The notes under the pieces were generated by a model. That model had not been told where the DNA came from, ran no database searches, and saw nothing but the letters and a program-made list of their open reading frames with translations. Made by a program: the position numbers and the translations under genes. From Amblyornis subalaris (taxonomy: Eukaryota; Chordata; Aves; Passeriformes; Ptilonorhynchidae), in assembly GCA_018881555.1 (NCBI GenBank), contig JACAXG010000079.1, forward strand, positions 3,897,071-3,961,070: a stretch of DNA of 64,000 nt, given 5' to 3'. Below are positions 39,801-52,673 of this stretch, piece after piece. The stretch's first letter is position 1. Each line of letters begins with the position of its first letter.

Positions 39801-42800
39801 AAAAAAAATCCCAAACTTGAAATGACCTGTCTGTAAAATTGATAGTAAAGTGCTGACTATGTAGCAAAAGATAATCACCATTTTTTTAACAAGCAAAGGC
39901 AAGTTGAAAAACTAACANGTCACTTTTCTCTCCTTCCTCCACAGAGATAACTGATTGTGGGGCCCCTTGTACTCATTAAGCAGTCTGTTAACCTGGCATT
40001 GCATTGAGGAGCAGAGAGGAAGGTTGGTAGTACACTGAAGGTATTCATGAGGTACTTGTGGAATTAATTTTACAAGTTAGACTCGAGGCTGAACATCACA
40101 TTATTTGATTAAGTGTATGTAAAATAATGTTATTAAAAAGTAGTTTCAAATGCAATCTCAGGAATTCAATTTTGTTTTCTTTATAATATTAATACAGATA
40201 AAAAAGTAACTGGGAGTATTGAAATGGAGTGGATGCCTGCTATATAGATTCCTCTCTTTCTCTGAGAAAGACCTGAACTTTCTGAAGAGGGAAAATCAGG
40301 ACCTGCAATTCAGTGAAATAACTATTGACTATTTGAATGCCATGGAATGAATAGCTAAAATCAGGTTCCACATATTTCAGTGCAGAATGCTTGGAAAAAG
40401 AAAAAATGCTTGTATGTCTGAGGATAGGAAGGATCCAAGTACTCCTTCAGGTGTGCTGAGCCTCGATTACATTTACCCCAGGTAACAGACTTGCTCCCAG
40501 GAGCTCTGGTAATTGGAAAATGATGTTCACTCTTCCACATTCCTGATGCTTCTTTCTTTCTTTGTAGACTGTTTTCAGGCAGTTTTTCCCCATCTTCTAG
40601 ATTGCTTCTCCCTTCTGATCACTCTCTGTACCTGTTCCTTAATACTCTCAATGAGGAGGAGATACAACAGCTTTTTTTCTCTGCTGTGTGTTTTGAGGAG
40701 TCTTTGTCGTGTGATATCATAGCTTTTCTTTCGCAGGATGCCTAATCCTCCCTTATTGCCTGCTGCTCAAAGCAAGTTTAAATGCACTTCATTAAAAGTG
40801 ATAACGAAGAAGTTTCTTCCTATTGTTTTACTAACTACAAATCCCCAAAGATACTTAGAAAAGTTGGAAAGGTAAAGATGAAGAAGTGTGTCAGAAAGAA
40901 GAAGGTTAAGAATTGCTCACAAGTCTGTCCTGTTGCAAAATTATTTCTGTGTGTAGCTCTTGACTTTCTGCTGGCTAATTTTTGTCACTCTTAATTTTTT
41001 TAGACAACCAGATGAGCCAAAGGGAACTCTCTGAGGATTATTTAAAGAAGCTAGTATGAGACTTTCCTATACAGTAATTCCCATAGTGTCACTCATTTTT
41101 CTCCTTGTATGTCACCTTTATTCAGTCTCAAATCTTGAGTAGACAATAGAACTTGTGTAGAATTTAAGCAATTTATGTGCTTGATGTTTTTCTCAAATCT
41201 TACTTGTGTAGACTGAGAAATATCTTTGGTGCTTAATATTTTTAAGGTTGTGGCAGCCATTTTTTATTACATGTGTTTAACCTATTGCAAATATGCTGCA
41301 GACAAAATACAGAGAGCATGTGCACAGTATTAATTACATTTGNGTGAGATTAACAGCAAGGAAACAAGGAAATGCCTGAAGTGTAAATGACAGCTATGCA
41401 GTACATAGCCTCTAGGACAGATGCTCCCTGAAAAATCATCCTTCTTAACAAATGACTTGTTCTGTCACTGTGCACACTGTCAGTACATACAACTATTTTC
41501 CTATATGATTGTAAAGGATTATATATCTCTAGGTTACAAACAGAAATGTTATAACTCATCTTGCTTTGAGTATTGCTGACTGTTCATGTTGCCCTCCTAT
41601 AATTAGTCAGTACTTTATGGCACAATTTATGAAATAGACATTTTATGCATTTTTAGATTTGCTTTCAGGGGGGAAATGACTTATTCTTTAAGAACTTTTA
41701 GCATGGGTCTTTTTATCATAGGTCATTATTTCTAGGTAAAATATTAGCCAGTGTTCCGAACATGAGCTTTCAATATTAATTGAACATACCTGTTCATTGA
41801 CTAAAGGATACATTCAGGTAACTCTGATTTCAGAAGAAATCCTTCTTCATGTGATACCCTCCCAGTTAAAGTCATTATGGCACTGACTTTGGTGCTGTAG
41901 GTGAATCAAAGATTTTCTTATTGTAGCATAGCAGTTGATGTTTTCATTTATTCTAATTTTCAGGAACTGAATACTACTAAAAATTCTATTGCATAGGATA
42001 CAGTATGTTTAAAAATTTAGTCTGTAAAGAGATTTCTAAATCATCTAAAATNTGTCCAGAAGGAATATTTTGACTCGACTTTGTGAATCTTTTCACTCTA
42101 TAATGCTTATCTCATTCCTTCTTCCTTCCATCATTCACTGCTTGGGACAGAAGCTTGTGTTTTGGATCTGTATTAAACCAATAGGGATCAGACTCTTTAG
42201 CAGAAGCCTGATATCTCTGGGGCTGGAAAAGTAAGAGTGTCTTACCTTACTTGCCTTACCTGTGTCTTACTCCCTTCTTGGAGAATTAAAATATGACTAT
42301 GTCATTATACCTAGTAGTCCATTTTCTAACTTTTTTAGGTCTGTACATGTATTTGAGGCAAAAATCTATATCTTTCTGTCTTTTGTATGCAGAGCAGAAG
42401 TGCTTTTGCCTTACTAATCCAAGATATGTAAAGATTTGTAAAGACAGGCATGTTTTTCACACCAGAGTTTCAATTCTCTAATGCTGTGGTAAAGCCACCT
42501 ACAACTTTCTTTGTATATACAAGTGGGAGTTGGAAGAAGCAGGTTAATTCTCAACTCAGACACAGAAATGCCTGTATGATGCAAATGAGCCAGTTAACTG
42601 AGCTCCAGTTTCCAAATACACAAAATAGAATATTATCAACTGCCCATCTCAGATTCAATAACAATTTTAAAAGGCTGTGAGATTTGGAATTGCCTTTTTT
42701 TTTTTTTCTCTTTTCCCCCAAAAGTATATGAGAATAACAAAGCTTTTTNGAGAATTGTTGTGAAGTTGACCTGACCTTTTTCATTTTGCTTCTGTCTGTA

Positions 42801-45800
42801 TTAGCAGTAATTCTGCTACAAAAGAAGATTTGCAGAGTGAAACAGTTGATGCTGAAGTCCTCATATTCAGACTAAAATAGTTTATTTTGTACTAGCTTTA
42901 GTCTGATCCATGGAGTGAATGGTTGGAATGCAGTAAGTAAGCACCTGGATCAGATCTCCTTCTCCAGTTTCAACGAATAGAAAAGCATTTATTTGCTCTG
43001 AGTGCACTCCACATTGTAACCTAAAAACATGTTAACTGTGGATGATTAGTACATGGAAAAGTACACTGTTGATGCAAACTAAAACACTAATGTAATTGCA
43101 TCCTTAGCCTCTTGCAGGGGTATCATATCTGAATACAAGAGAGTTTTTTTCTATGTTCTCACAGAAATGAGATTGTATAAATTCCATCCTCTAATAAGAA
43201 GACCTCCTTTAGGGCGTTTGCTTCTTTTGGACCAGTCAGACTGATCAGCTGTGATAGTTCTCAACAGTCCCTCTCCCTCAAATTCTCAATGTTATTCTGA
43301 CAACAGGTTCCTTCTCCAAATCTTTTTAATGCTAATTCTGAAAGAAATTTTTCCAAGGACTTCCATTTTTCCAGACAATGCTTTTCTTTATCTTCAGTCC
43401 CTTAATTAGGTCATTATGATATAAATAAAATCTTGTGCTTTATACCTCTTTGTCTCAGGTGAAATTTCTCCTTTGGAGAAGACCATAATGAGTAAGGAAT
43501 GAAAATCACTGCAGCTGCTTGTTTTGAGCTCAGGGAAAGCAATAGGTCCGTGTGCTCCAATCTGGTGCAAAACAGAGAAGAGCATCCTAACTCTCACAAT
43601 TACGATAAAGGCTGGAAGCGAGGCGGGCAAGAGGACCTGTGATGAAATCTTAACTATGTCATTTGCANACAGTGATTTCCCCTCAACTATTAGACTATTT
43701 TGTGAATAATTTTGCAAGGATAATGAGGTAGGGATATGATAATTCATAAAAACTTTATTAAAGAGGTCTTGTCACACACACACAGAAAGTAAGTGAAAAA
43801 TACATTCACATATTTCAGTTTGTCTGTGTTGAAATACTAACTGGAGTATAACAGTAACTAGGCATTTATCAGCTTGCACTTGGGTTTTCAGAGTAGTCCA
43901 AATCTGTTCTTGAAACAGTCAAAATGTTTATGTGAAACTATGCAGAAAATTACATTAGTAAATTTATATGTAAACTTTAAATAAAATGTTCTGATTGAGT
44001 AATCTCTAAATACCAACCAATTCTACCTCAGCCTGGGCAGAGTGCCCACATTGGTTTTCAAATGGGATCTGTTCTAGTACCATAATGCAGAACGAACTAA
44101 ATCTGTTCATTTTTAAGTAAAAAGACAGCAGATTGTTCAGGCAGGTTGAAAGCTGACTAAATAAATACATTTGTAAAAGTATTATTAATACATGTTCCAG
44201 TAGACCACATAATAGTTATAAAAGGCTTAAAGTGAACGTTTGCATACATATATATGTTCTAATAGTGGCCCCAAGCCTGGTTTTCCAAACCACAGTTATT
44301 CTGTCACTTATGGAAAAAAACCCTGTCACACCATGATTGATTGTCAGATGCAATCATGTGAAGCTTAGTGCACAAACATTCCAATGAACTCTTTGTACAT
44401 ATTCTTGTTAGAGGAAACATGTAAAATTGTTAGCACAACTGCATGAAGTGTTTAGAAGTTAAAAGAGACTTAATTCTACCTCCTTGTATGCACCCGGAAT
44501 GGCAGGATTATCCTGAGATATTTTTCAGTACTTCACTTCTTCATCTCCATTCTAATTACCTAAAACAACTGTAGAAAGAGCAAGGAATTGTGAAAATGAA
44601 ACAAGCCACAAATGACGACTATCATCATTCATGGAAGGGGAGCTGCAGTTGACCTCTAGGGATCAGTTGATATGAATATTAGTTATTGCAGTCTCAAGAT
44701 CTCTTCTACAGCCAGCATAATACAAAAACAGAATACAAAATATGCCAAGCCCAGTACTTACAACCAAATTTGTTCCACATTTAAATACTTCTTTGCAAAT
44801 AAGATACAATATACCACACTTTTAAAAATTAATTCTCACTTAACATGCTGTTCTGAAAGGCTGAAAAGACCAGCAGGTTCAAACCTTTTATTATACAATT
44901 AGGTATCTTTCTTCTTATAACTATCTCTTTTTCATGACGAAATAATCCTTTCAATTTGTCAGGAATCATCCAATAAAAATACCTTTACAGGTGCAGTGAA
45001 AAATTATTAATATATTTTTGATAAGGCTATCGAAGTTTATCCTAACAAAAGGAAAATTCCTTCTGTCTGAAAGCTATCAGACTGTAATGAGCTAAGCTAA
45101 TGCTGGATGTGCTGCTCCCACCAGGGTCCACCAAGAGCCATCACTTCATAGTGTCAATTGCATTGGATAACAAGCTCCCTTAGGAGTCCATCTCTTGCAG
45201 GCGTGGGGACTTGCCCTTACTAGCATATAAATAATTGTCCATTCTTCCCATGAATGCACACCTGGATTTGTTGACATGAATGTTATTTTCTCCACCTCTT
45301 TCCTTTCTTTGAAACAGTCTTGGCAACGCCCTGTCAGACAACAAGGGAGCAGAATGGCAACCCTGTCCCAGTGATCTCTTGCTACAATCACAGCTAACAA
45401 AGCTTCTGTCCAGCCTGTCTTAAATTGTGCATGCGTTATTATGCATGAGACATGAGGAGTGACAAGATTATTTCACATAATCTCTTTAATTTAGCACACT
45501 AAGTGGTACATATGTGGATGTCATGCATGTGGGTGGCTTTCTGATCAGTTCTACAAGCCACAGTCACGTTTCGTAGAAAGGGAGCAGTTGATGGTGTACA
45601 TATGAAAACAATTAATTCAGTAAAGGTCTTGAAATGCAAAATTGCTGAGATGCTTGAGCATTCTAGCTGAAGAGGGTATTATTTGCTTTGCAAAAATTTG
45701 CATGTGTATATTTGCACAGAGCACAACTTCACACATAGCTAAAAATACAGGCTATTCTAGATACATTACACATTAGTGCAACTGCATTGTCTGGAAAAAG

Positions 45801-48800
45801 TCCAGAAAACTGATCTTTGGGTTCAAACATTGTCGCTTACACAACTTACAAAGAAGCTGGATTTCACACTTTGTTTCCCTTCCTTGCAGAAAAAAATTTG
45901 GCTATGCTTGCATAGGATGGGTAAAATGAAAATCATAATTTGCCTTCAGCTTAGGAAAACTAAAACTGAGATGAAATTCCACTGGTTAAATCTAAAAGTA
46001 GAATGTCTTTGGATTATAAATGGTACTGGATAAAATAATGTGTTTGTATTTGTTCTTAATTTCTTTGCTGGTAAGAATTAAAAAAGATTTTGGTTCTTGA
46101 TATCACTGAAGTAACATGCAAAGTGCAAGGCGTGGGTTGTATTAATTTTTTCAAATTAATGTCATCATTGCTGGCCATGCATTCATACTCATTATCTCAA
46201 CCAACATGAGGTAATAGTGTTGCTTTTATGTGTTACATACAAATACTCTGTCTTGGGTGACAGCTGTGTTATTGTAAGAGGAGGAGAAGAAANGAGATAG
46301 CTCAGAATTGTAAACTAAAGTGTATGTTAAAGAGAAAGATGAAAGCAGAATGAATTAAGCTTGATCTCCCTCTGCTCAGCCAAAATGAGATCATGCTTAC
46401 ATGGGTAAATAAAATTGTAAGAGGCTAAGGTCATGTATGACCCGTAAACCCTACAAGCGAGGTTCATGCATTGCTTTAACTTATAAACGATTTTGCTCTT
46501 ATTCTTTTGTATGGAAAAACTTGATTCTCCCTTTCCAGCAAATGCATTGATTCTGTGACTCCTAGGAGAAAGAACTACCATTAGATGGTACCTTAGACTA
46601 TTTTCCATTATTATCTGACTCTCTGTTACGTTATCAGTGTTCTGTCAGTTCATGCTTTGGAGTTCAGAATGTCATCTGGAGATCAAATATTTTGCAAGGG
46701 AGCTGTGCCAATGAAGAGCAATGATCAAAGACATGCAGCAAACTAAACAAAATACTCAGTGTCTATGCAGTTAAGCTGACTAAGTGATGTTATTAAATTT
46801 TTTTTTCCCCATTGTTGATGCAGCTTCACTGGTGCAAAAAATTTAAATTTTCCATTGTAAATACACATAGAAGAGAATGATTTTGTGTAAGGGACTGATC
46901 TTTGGAGTTTGAGATCTAGGCAGCTTAAAACCCTATGTCACTGTGTAATTCATAGTACTATTTTTATGTCTGGCATCTGCCGAATCATCTTAGTCTAAAA
47001 CTGTCCCTCTGACAGATTTTCATAGTTATTGGGAAGAACTTTTCCTTTTCTGTTCTTTGGCAGAATGCTGTAATATATGAGCAGTATGCATACAATTGTC
47101 AAATTGTATACTTGTCTGTTTGTCTGTCTATCTTCAGTCTATCTTCAATGTGTCATTGAAGAAAATAAAGAAAAATAAGCATATGCTCTCTTGCACAGAA
47201 CAAATACCTCATGAAATACAGATGCAGCCACACACAGAGTTCAGAAAAAAAGTGGTCTAACTAAAAACATCTGATCAAATTCAATTGTTATGAAAATATG
47301 TCATACTAGAGGAGTAGTCATAGGCCAAAAGTATAGAAATTTTTGATAAACAGCTCTCTAATGGGAACACATAGGAGGATAACCTCTTAAGGAGGTGTCA
47401 AACCAGGCATGCAAAAGAATTTGGTTTATTCAAACTTGTAAGAGATTTCTATGAAACTGAAATGGCCTATGCCTTTGAAAATAGTGTTTTTTCAGTCCTA
47501 CAAGCCTTTTACTTATAGCCTTTGTGAATGAACATTTTAAGAAGCAAAAGCAGCAAACCATTCTATTTGTTTCCAGAGTAAAAAGAAATAGTGATTTTTA
47601 TGGAGTAAGACTTTTGAGAAGTAAAATTTAAGAATAAAAAGGAACAGAGTTGGACTGTTGACAAGAAAAGTTGCAGAAAAATATGGGCAAGACAGACCAT
47701 GCAATTAACAAACCAGATTCTATGAATGCTATAAATACCAAATGGGAATATGTAAATTCTCAGCAGTGTCCAGTAACAGGACAAGAGACAATGGGCACAG
47801 ATTAAAATACAAGAGCCAGGGAGAAATTGAAAAAGAAACTTGTTTTCTTAGTGTCAGTATTTAAGACTGGCTGAGCTGATCTAAGAGTTTACTGACAAGA
47901 AACCAGCAAACTCAAACCAATCTCTCCTGTCCCACTGTCAACTGACTGGACCTATTTCTTTGTGCTGGGGCCAGTTTTCAGGCACCTAGATACACTAGAA
48001 GGTAACAGCATGAGATCACCTTGGGGCTGGATGAGAACCTGGCAAAGAGGGAGGAATACAGTGCTTTTTTTGGTTAGCAGCAAACTATTATATTGGTTCA
48101 GCATCTTGTTTCAGATGTAGACAGAAAATTGCAGAGCCTCATATCATTATCAGCAATACAGCCTGTGTGTAGTATCTCTAGACGGCCAGTAATACAATAT
48201 GAATCATAAATGTAATAGAATGCATAAGTGGTATTTAACAGCTTTGTATTGGGTACATTTGATGAGAAGCAAGCCCGCTGAAAACAAGGAAGCAGGATTA
48301 GAAAGGGATGAAATTCACTTGGGAACAGGTAGTGAGTATGGGCAGATACACAGAAATTAGCTCATGGGATCTGAAAGCTGACATGTGCCTTGGGAGGAAA
48401 TAATGGACTCAGAACTTGCAGCACAGATGAGGGCTTTGTCTGTCCTGACATGTGGGATTCTGGATGCTGACTTCCAAGGTTTCCAGTGAAAGATTCTGCT
48501 TGAGTTAAACCATGTTGTGCTTTTTCTAATTGAAAAGCTCAGAAAAATGATGCTTAGCCTGAATGCTAACCTTCAAATGCCACTAAATAAATATTTTCAA
48601 TGGTCAGCTGCTAACATTAACTGTAGCTGAGGGAAAAGTAGATATTGAATTGGTCAGTTGAAGGTTTCTACGTAGATGAATCCAGCTCAGGTATCCCATG
48701 GGATATGCACATTATTGATGCTGATCTTCTAAATAACTTTTTTTTAAGGAAGAAGATATGAGGGCTGATAAAGCCAGGCATTAGGCTTTGCAAAAGTGCT

Positions 48801-50810
48801 GCTTCTGGTAGGTGCTAATATTTTCTACAGGGAAAAAAGTACTGTAAAACTAAAAGTAACTCTGGGCAAATCCAGAAATGTAACATTTCACCTTCAAAAA
48901 CTTCAATTAAGTTTTTATCAGGTCCCAGGAAATGCAGCATTAGAATAATTTCCAGATGCCTCACACACGTGAAACACACAGTGGCTTGTTCTCTATTGGA
49001 GGTTTCAATCAACTCATACATGAGATTTTATTTCATCACTTATACTGGTACTCTCCCAGTGTTTTCAGTAGAATAGATGACACAGTTTATTTCCAAGTAT
49101 GTTGCCTGTTTAAATGAAATTGCTGAAACTCCATCTCTCTTTCAATACAACATAAATCTATTGTTTTTAATAAATGTACACTAATATAAGCAGATTGTGA
49201 CGTGAAATGTATAAAGCATTTCAAAGTTTTCTTGCACATTTAGGCAATACTTTTCCTTCTGCATTTGGAAGCTTTCCTAGTCCAAGGCTGATGGAATTGC
49301 TGTGCTCATGTCCAGTTCCACCTGCAGAGGGTATTACCATGGAATCTTTTATGCAGTTCATAAACAAGCATTAATGTAGGTTGAAATAATGGCAAACTAG
49401 GTTTCCAAGGCTGGCTGCAAGTTTTGATCAACTTCAGAAGTGAGTTTCCATTTTAGTAATTTGAACATAAAAGAGATGGAAGTTACCTAATAAAGTACTT
49501 AATAGAGTTACTTAATAAATAAGTAATAAGTTACTTAATAAAGTTACTACTGTTCAATGGGAAATGTTGTCCAACCATGACATTAGTTAATTCTTCTTGA
49601 TCAAAGGCTATTTGGATAATCATTAATCTACTCAATAATACGTAGATATTCTCTGGCTTATTCTAAGTGAAATGAAATTAGATGATCATAATGGTCCCAT
49701 CTAATCTTCTGTAAACCAGTGGGTAGAACTGTTCTCTTAATCAGTCTTGTCAGAAATACTCTCAATATAGCAGCAAATATAATGACTTTTAATCAGTAAA
49801 CATTTTTGCAATGCAACTTTCATTTTTGATTATGTGAATTTTAGTTATTTGTGCAAGCAAAGTAATGCAAGATGATTTATTGTCCCTTTCTCTAAACCTT
49901 TTTCTCTGCATCTATATCGTTCTCCATGCATTTTTGGTTTCATTTCAAAGAAGTTTGGAGTCTACTTTTCAACATATATTGAGGGCTCCACACAGAAGAA
50001 GATGTTCTGACTTCTATGAACCATTTGCCAGCATTCTTTCAGTGAGGGATCGGAAATATCTGTGCTGATTGATATGTAGGAAACTTTTAAACTTGCCTTC
50101 CCTCTGGGAGACTTTCATTGCTTTCTCTTCTCTGTGCCACTTTGCTGCTTTATCACACATATTTTTCAAGTTCTTCTCTCCCCCCTGCCTGAACCCTCAA
50201 GTGTTCACTACACATTGTCTTCTTTTCATCCAGAGTATTTCAATTTATATATTTGAGCAAAAAATGAAAGAGTAATAGGTTGTGTAAGTTGACTTCAGAT
50301 ATGTTCATTTCTGTTGCACTTACAAAGGGTTGGAGGTTCAATAGATGCAGAATCACATCAGCAAAACATGAAAGTGTTTGCCATGCTGCTCCAGACATAG
50401 TAAATAATTTCCATTTAAAATATTCAATGTAAGTTCCCTGCTGCAAAATACAGATAAATGAACAGAAAGAAAATGTATTGAAGAAATGGTGATAAAAGAT
50501 AAAGATTGAAGAGATAAAAGAAAAAATTTGAAAAATTCTAGCTCTTTTGTAGAATCAGAGACAGAAGAGAACACTGGCTTAAATGCAACCCAAAGAAGTA
50601 TTTCAAACACATAATAAGAATTCTATCTGTAGAAGATTAAAACAAAACCATCTATAGTACTAAATAAAATATGAAAAATGCAACAAGTTACTGTAAAAGA
50701 GAAATGCAAAACTATTTGTAGGAGTTTAGACTTACGGTTTGCAGTTTTTTAATCTACCTTAACAATTTGCTGTTCTATCTTCCAAGAACCCTTTATATAT
50801 CTTATCTAGA
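30867..50810. other. Twenty kilobases of unique AT-rich DNA, no gene seen
   Basis: No coding exon, RNA gene or interspersed repeat was recognised in almost 20 kb. Frames reach about 113 codons (43406-43747, minus) and contain ambiguous codons or no domain. A pyrimidine-rich, less AT-rich block lies at about 33800-34660, and short tandem words lie at 49481-49548. The long repeat-poor stretch suits a gene desert or a large intron, in which conserved regulatory elements could lie unnoticed. Confidence 0.65.
49481..49548. repeat. Imperfect tandem AGTTACTTAATAAA repeat
   Basis: Three copies of a 14-bp word begin at 49481, 49506 and 49529, the first with one change, and a partial fourth follows at 49542. 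Spacing of 25 and 23 bp suggests an old tandem array of about 24 bp. Confidence 0.8.
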
Positions 50811-51327
50811 TGTGCTGGTTTTGCAGGGTCTGCATTTTGGTAGCAGGGGGGTGAGAGAGGTGGCTTCTGTGAGAAGCTGCTGGAAGCTTCCACCATGTCC
50901 TGCAGAGCCAGTCCCTGTTGGCTCTGGTGANGGACGTGCTGCTGGCCAAGGCTGGGCCAATTAGAGATGATGGTAACGCCTCTGTGATAACAGATTTAAG
51001 AAGAAATTATAACAAAGTTTGTGGCGCAGCTGTAATTCTCCACTACAGAGGAGTAGGAGTGAGAATATGTGAGGGGAACAACAATGGAGGCACCAAGGTC
51101 AGTGCAGAAGGAGGGGGAGGAGGTGCTCCAGGCGCTGAGCCGAGATGTCCCTGCAGCCCATGGTGAGGGCCATGGTGAGGCAGTTGTCCCCTGCAGCCCA
51201 TGGGGGTCCACGAGGGATGCAGAGATCCACTCGCAGCCCATGGGGGAGGTGCCCACGCTGGAGCAGGTGGATACCAGGACGCTGTGATCCAGAGGAAGTC
51301 CCAGCGGAGAAAGAGGCCTTGCTTCCA

Positions 51328-51530
51328 GGCTGGAGCAGCTGTCCTTGGAGGACTGCACCCCGTGGCAGAGTGACCCACGCCGCAGCAGTTTNGGGAGGAC
51401 TGTCTGCCCGTGGGATGGACTCACGCTGCAGCAGTTTTGGGAGTGCTGCTGCTCGTGAGAGTGGACCCACGCTGGGGAAGTTCGCNGAGAACTGTCTCCC
51501 GTGGGAGGGACCCCACGGTGCTGCAGGGAA
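51328..51530 (+). repeat. 46-bp tandem repeats inside the LTR
   Basis: The word CCCACG (or CTCACG) recurs at 51374, 51420, 51466 and 51512, exactly 46 bp apart. Each is followed by a GCAG or GAAG run with GTTT/GTTC and by a CCGTGGGA-type word. A less regular unit precedes them at about 51328. Ambiguous bases lie at 51392 and 51486. The array belongs to the LTR and explains the long frames on both strands. Confidence 0.85.
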
Positions 51531-51858
51531 ACGACTCCTCTCCCTGAGCGGTGGAAAGATCTTGGGTGATGAACTGACCAAAACCCCCACTCTGTCTCCC
51601 TGCACTAGTGGGAAGGAGGGAGTGGTTGAGTGGAGAAAAGGGTGTCTTTCAGGGCTTATTTTACTTCTCATTCTCTTACTCTGATCTTGTTAATGTTACG
51701 AATGTGATAAGTGTTTAAACCAGGTTTTTGTCTCTGCTCAGATTTGGGGCAGGAGGCAGTGGTTCTTGCTAAGATGGCCTGCACCTTAGCACAAAGTAAA
51801 ATCACTTTCATTTGCGGGTTCTTAATGATGGCCCACCAGGTCTACTACAAAAAGATTA

Positions 51859-51864
51859 TTTATT
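51859..51864 (-). terminator. AATAAA polyadenylation signal of the nested LTR
   Basis: AATAAA on the minus strand, about 165 bp from the 3' edge of the nested LTR, where an R/U5 border is expected. Confidence 0.55.
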
Positions 51865-52270
51865 GAATAGACATAAAAACAACAGATATAAGATTCTAAA
51901 CAAAACTATATACTACACAGGTTAGACAAGAAATAATACTAGTAAAACACTGTGTTACCGTGAGTAATGTGCTATATACGCAAATTACTAACTANACAGG
52001 ATAACAAGAAATATCACTAGTGAATTACAAGATAAATATACAGTGCATGGAATAGGTACCAATAGTTCAACTAGCGAAGAAATACAGCTTGGGAAACTAA
52101 TATATATCTTACCAACGAAGGACAATGATGCATAGAAGTCTCCTTTCACTCAACTTCTAGAAGAGAATGTCACTCAAGCCGGGCGTCCTGCAGCTTGAGA
52201 GGTCCCCCTCCTCATGCACACGTTAGAGGTGCATAGGAGGTTTTCCAATTTGTGAGAGCTACAGTGGATC

Positions 52271-52277
52271 TTTTATA
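52271..52277 (-). promoter_or_regulatory. TATA box of the nested LTR
   Basis: TATAAAA on the minus strand, about 205 bp inside the 5' edge of the nested LTR and upstream of its polyadenylation signal. This is the usual place for an LTR core promoter. Present-day activity is not implied. Confidence 0.6.
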
Positions 52278-52487
52278 GCTTGTAAAGTCTAGTGTCTGCG
52301 AGTCATAAAATTCCAGCATAATCTCCCTTCACAGTAGCTGTTCCCTGTCATGTCAGCCTGGCATCTGCAGGTCTCGCAAGACCATGGGAAAAGGGGAGAT
52401 CTTCTGATTTATGCAAACAGCAGATAAACTTCTTTACCTGAGGAGGAAGGGGGAAGGAGGGGTATGGACTGCCTCACAACAGTTAGT

Positions 52488-52493
52488 AATAAA
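52488..52493 (+). terminator. AATAAA polyadenylation signal of the older LTR
   Basis: AATAAA on the plus strand, seven bases to the right of the inserted LTR. The insertion separates it from the older LTR's promoter by an extra 788 bp. Confidence 0.55.
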
Positions 52494-52673
52494 TTCACTT
52501 TGTATCATTAAGTAGAGCCTGTTTTGCCCTTGAAGTGTTTTCTCCCGGTCCTTATCTCAACTCATTAACCCTTTGTTAAATTTTCTCTCCTCTGTCCAGT
52601 TGCAGAGCGGAGGAGAGTGAGTGAGCAGGCTTTTCATGGGTGCCTGGCGTTTGGCCAGTGTCAAATCATGACA

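Larger units (their letters stand above)
51694..52481 (-). mobile_element. Younger solo LTR nested in the older LTR
   Basis: On the plus strand this 788-bp insert begins TGTTACGAATG and ends CTCACAACA. It is flanked by GTTAA (51689-51693) and GTTAG (52482-52486), a 5-bp target duplication with one change. Read on the minus strand it has TATAAAA at 52277-52271, an AATAAA signal at 51864-51859 and about 165 bp of U5-like sequence ending CGTAACA, which sets the orientation. U3 would be about 52481-52250. No gag, pol or env sequence is present, so it is a solo LTR. An ambiguous base lies at 51995. Because it interrupts the element at 50811-52673, it inserted later. Confidence 0.8.
50811..52673 (+). 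mobile_element. GC-rich avian ERV LTR, split by a younger LTR
   Basis: The left part (50811-51693) starts TGTGCTGGTTTTGC. It then runs through GAAGCTGCTGGAAGCTTCCACC, an AT-rich CAGATTTAAGAAG promoter-like stretch (about 50992) and a GC-rich region of repeated CCACGCTGGAGCAG-like words, and reaches TTACTCTGATCTTG. The right part (52482-52673) resumes with GTAATAAATTC and its AATAAA signal at 52488-52493, then CCTGTTTTGCCC, TCTCTCCTCTGTCCAG and a final CATGACA. Joined without the inner LTR these form one unit of about 1.08 kb with TG...CA ends and imperfect inverted tips. It matches from memory a GC-rich LTR seen often in bird sequences, but I cannot name the family. No clean target duplication flanks it (CTAGA against ATTGC). 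The frames of 179 codons (+) and 190 codons (-) inside it contain ambiguous codons and reflect GC-rich repeats, not genes. Confidence 0.75.

Noticed and set aside
45146..45475. Minus-strand frame of about 110 codons with several cysteines
   Set aside because: No recognisable motif and no ATG near its start. Cysteine spacing does not fit a zinc finger.
51099..51684. Overlapping long frames on both strands (179 and 190 codons)
   Set aside because: Both fall inside a GC-rich LTR with 46-bp repeats and include unreadable codons. Stops are rare there because of composition.
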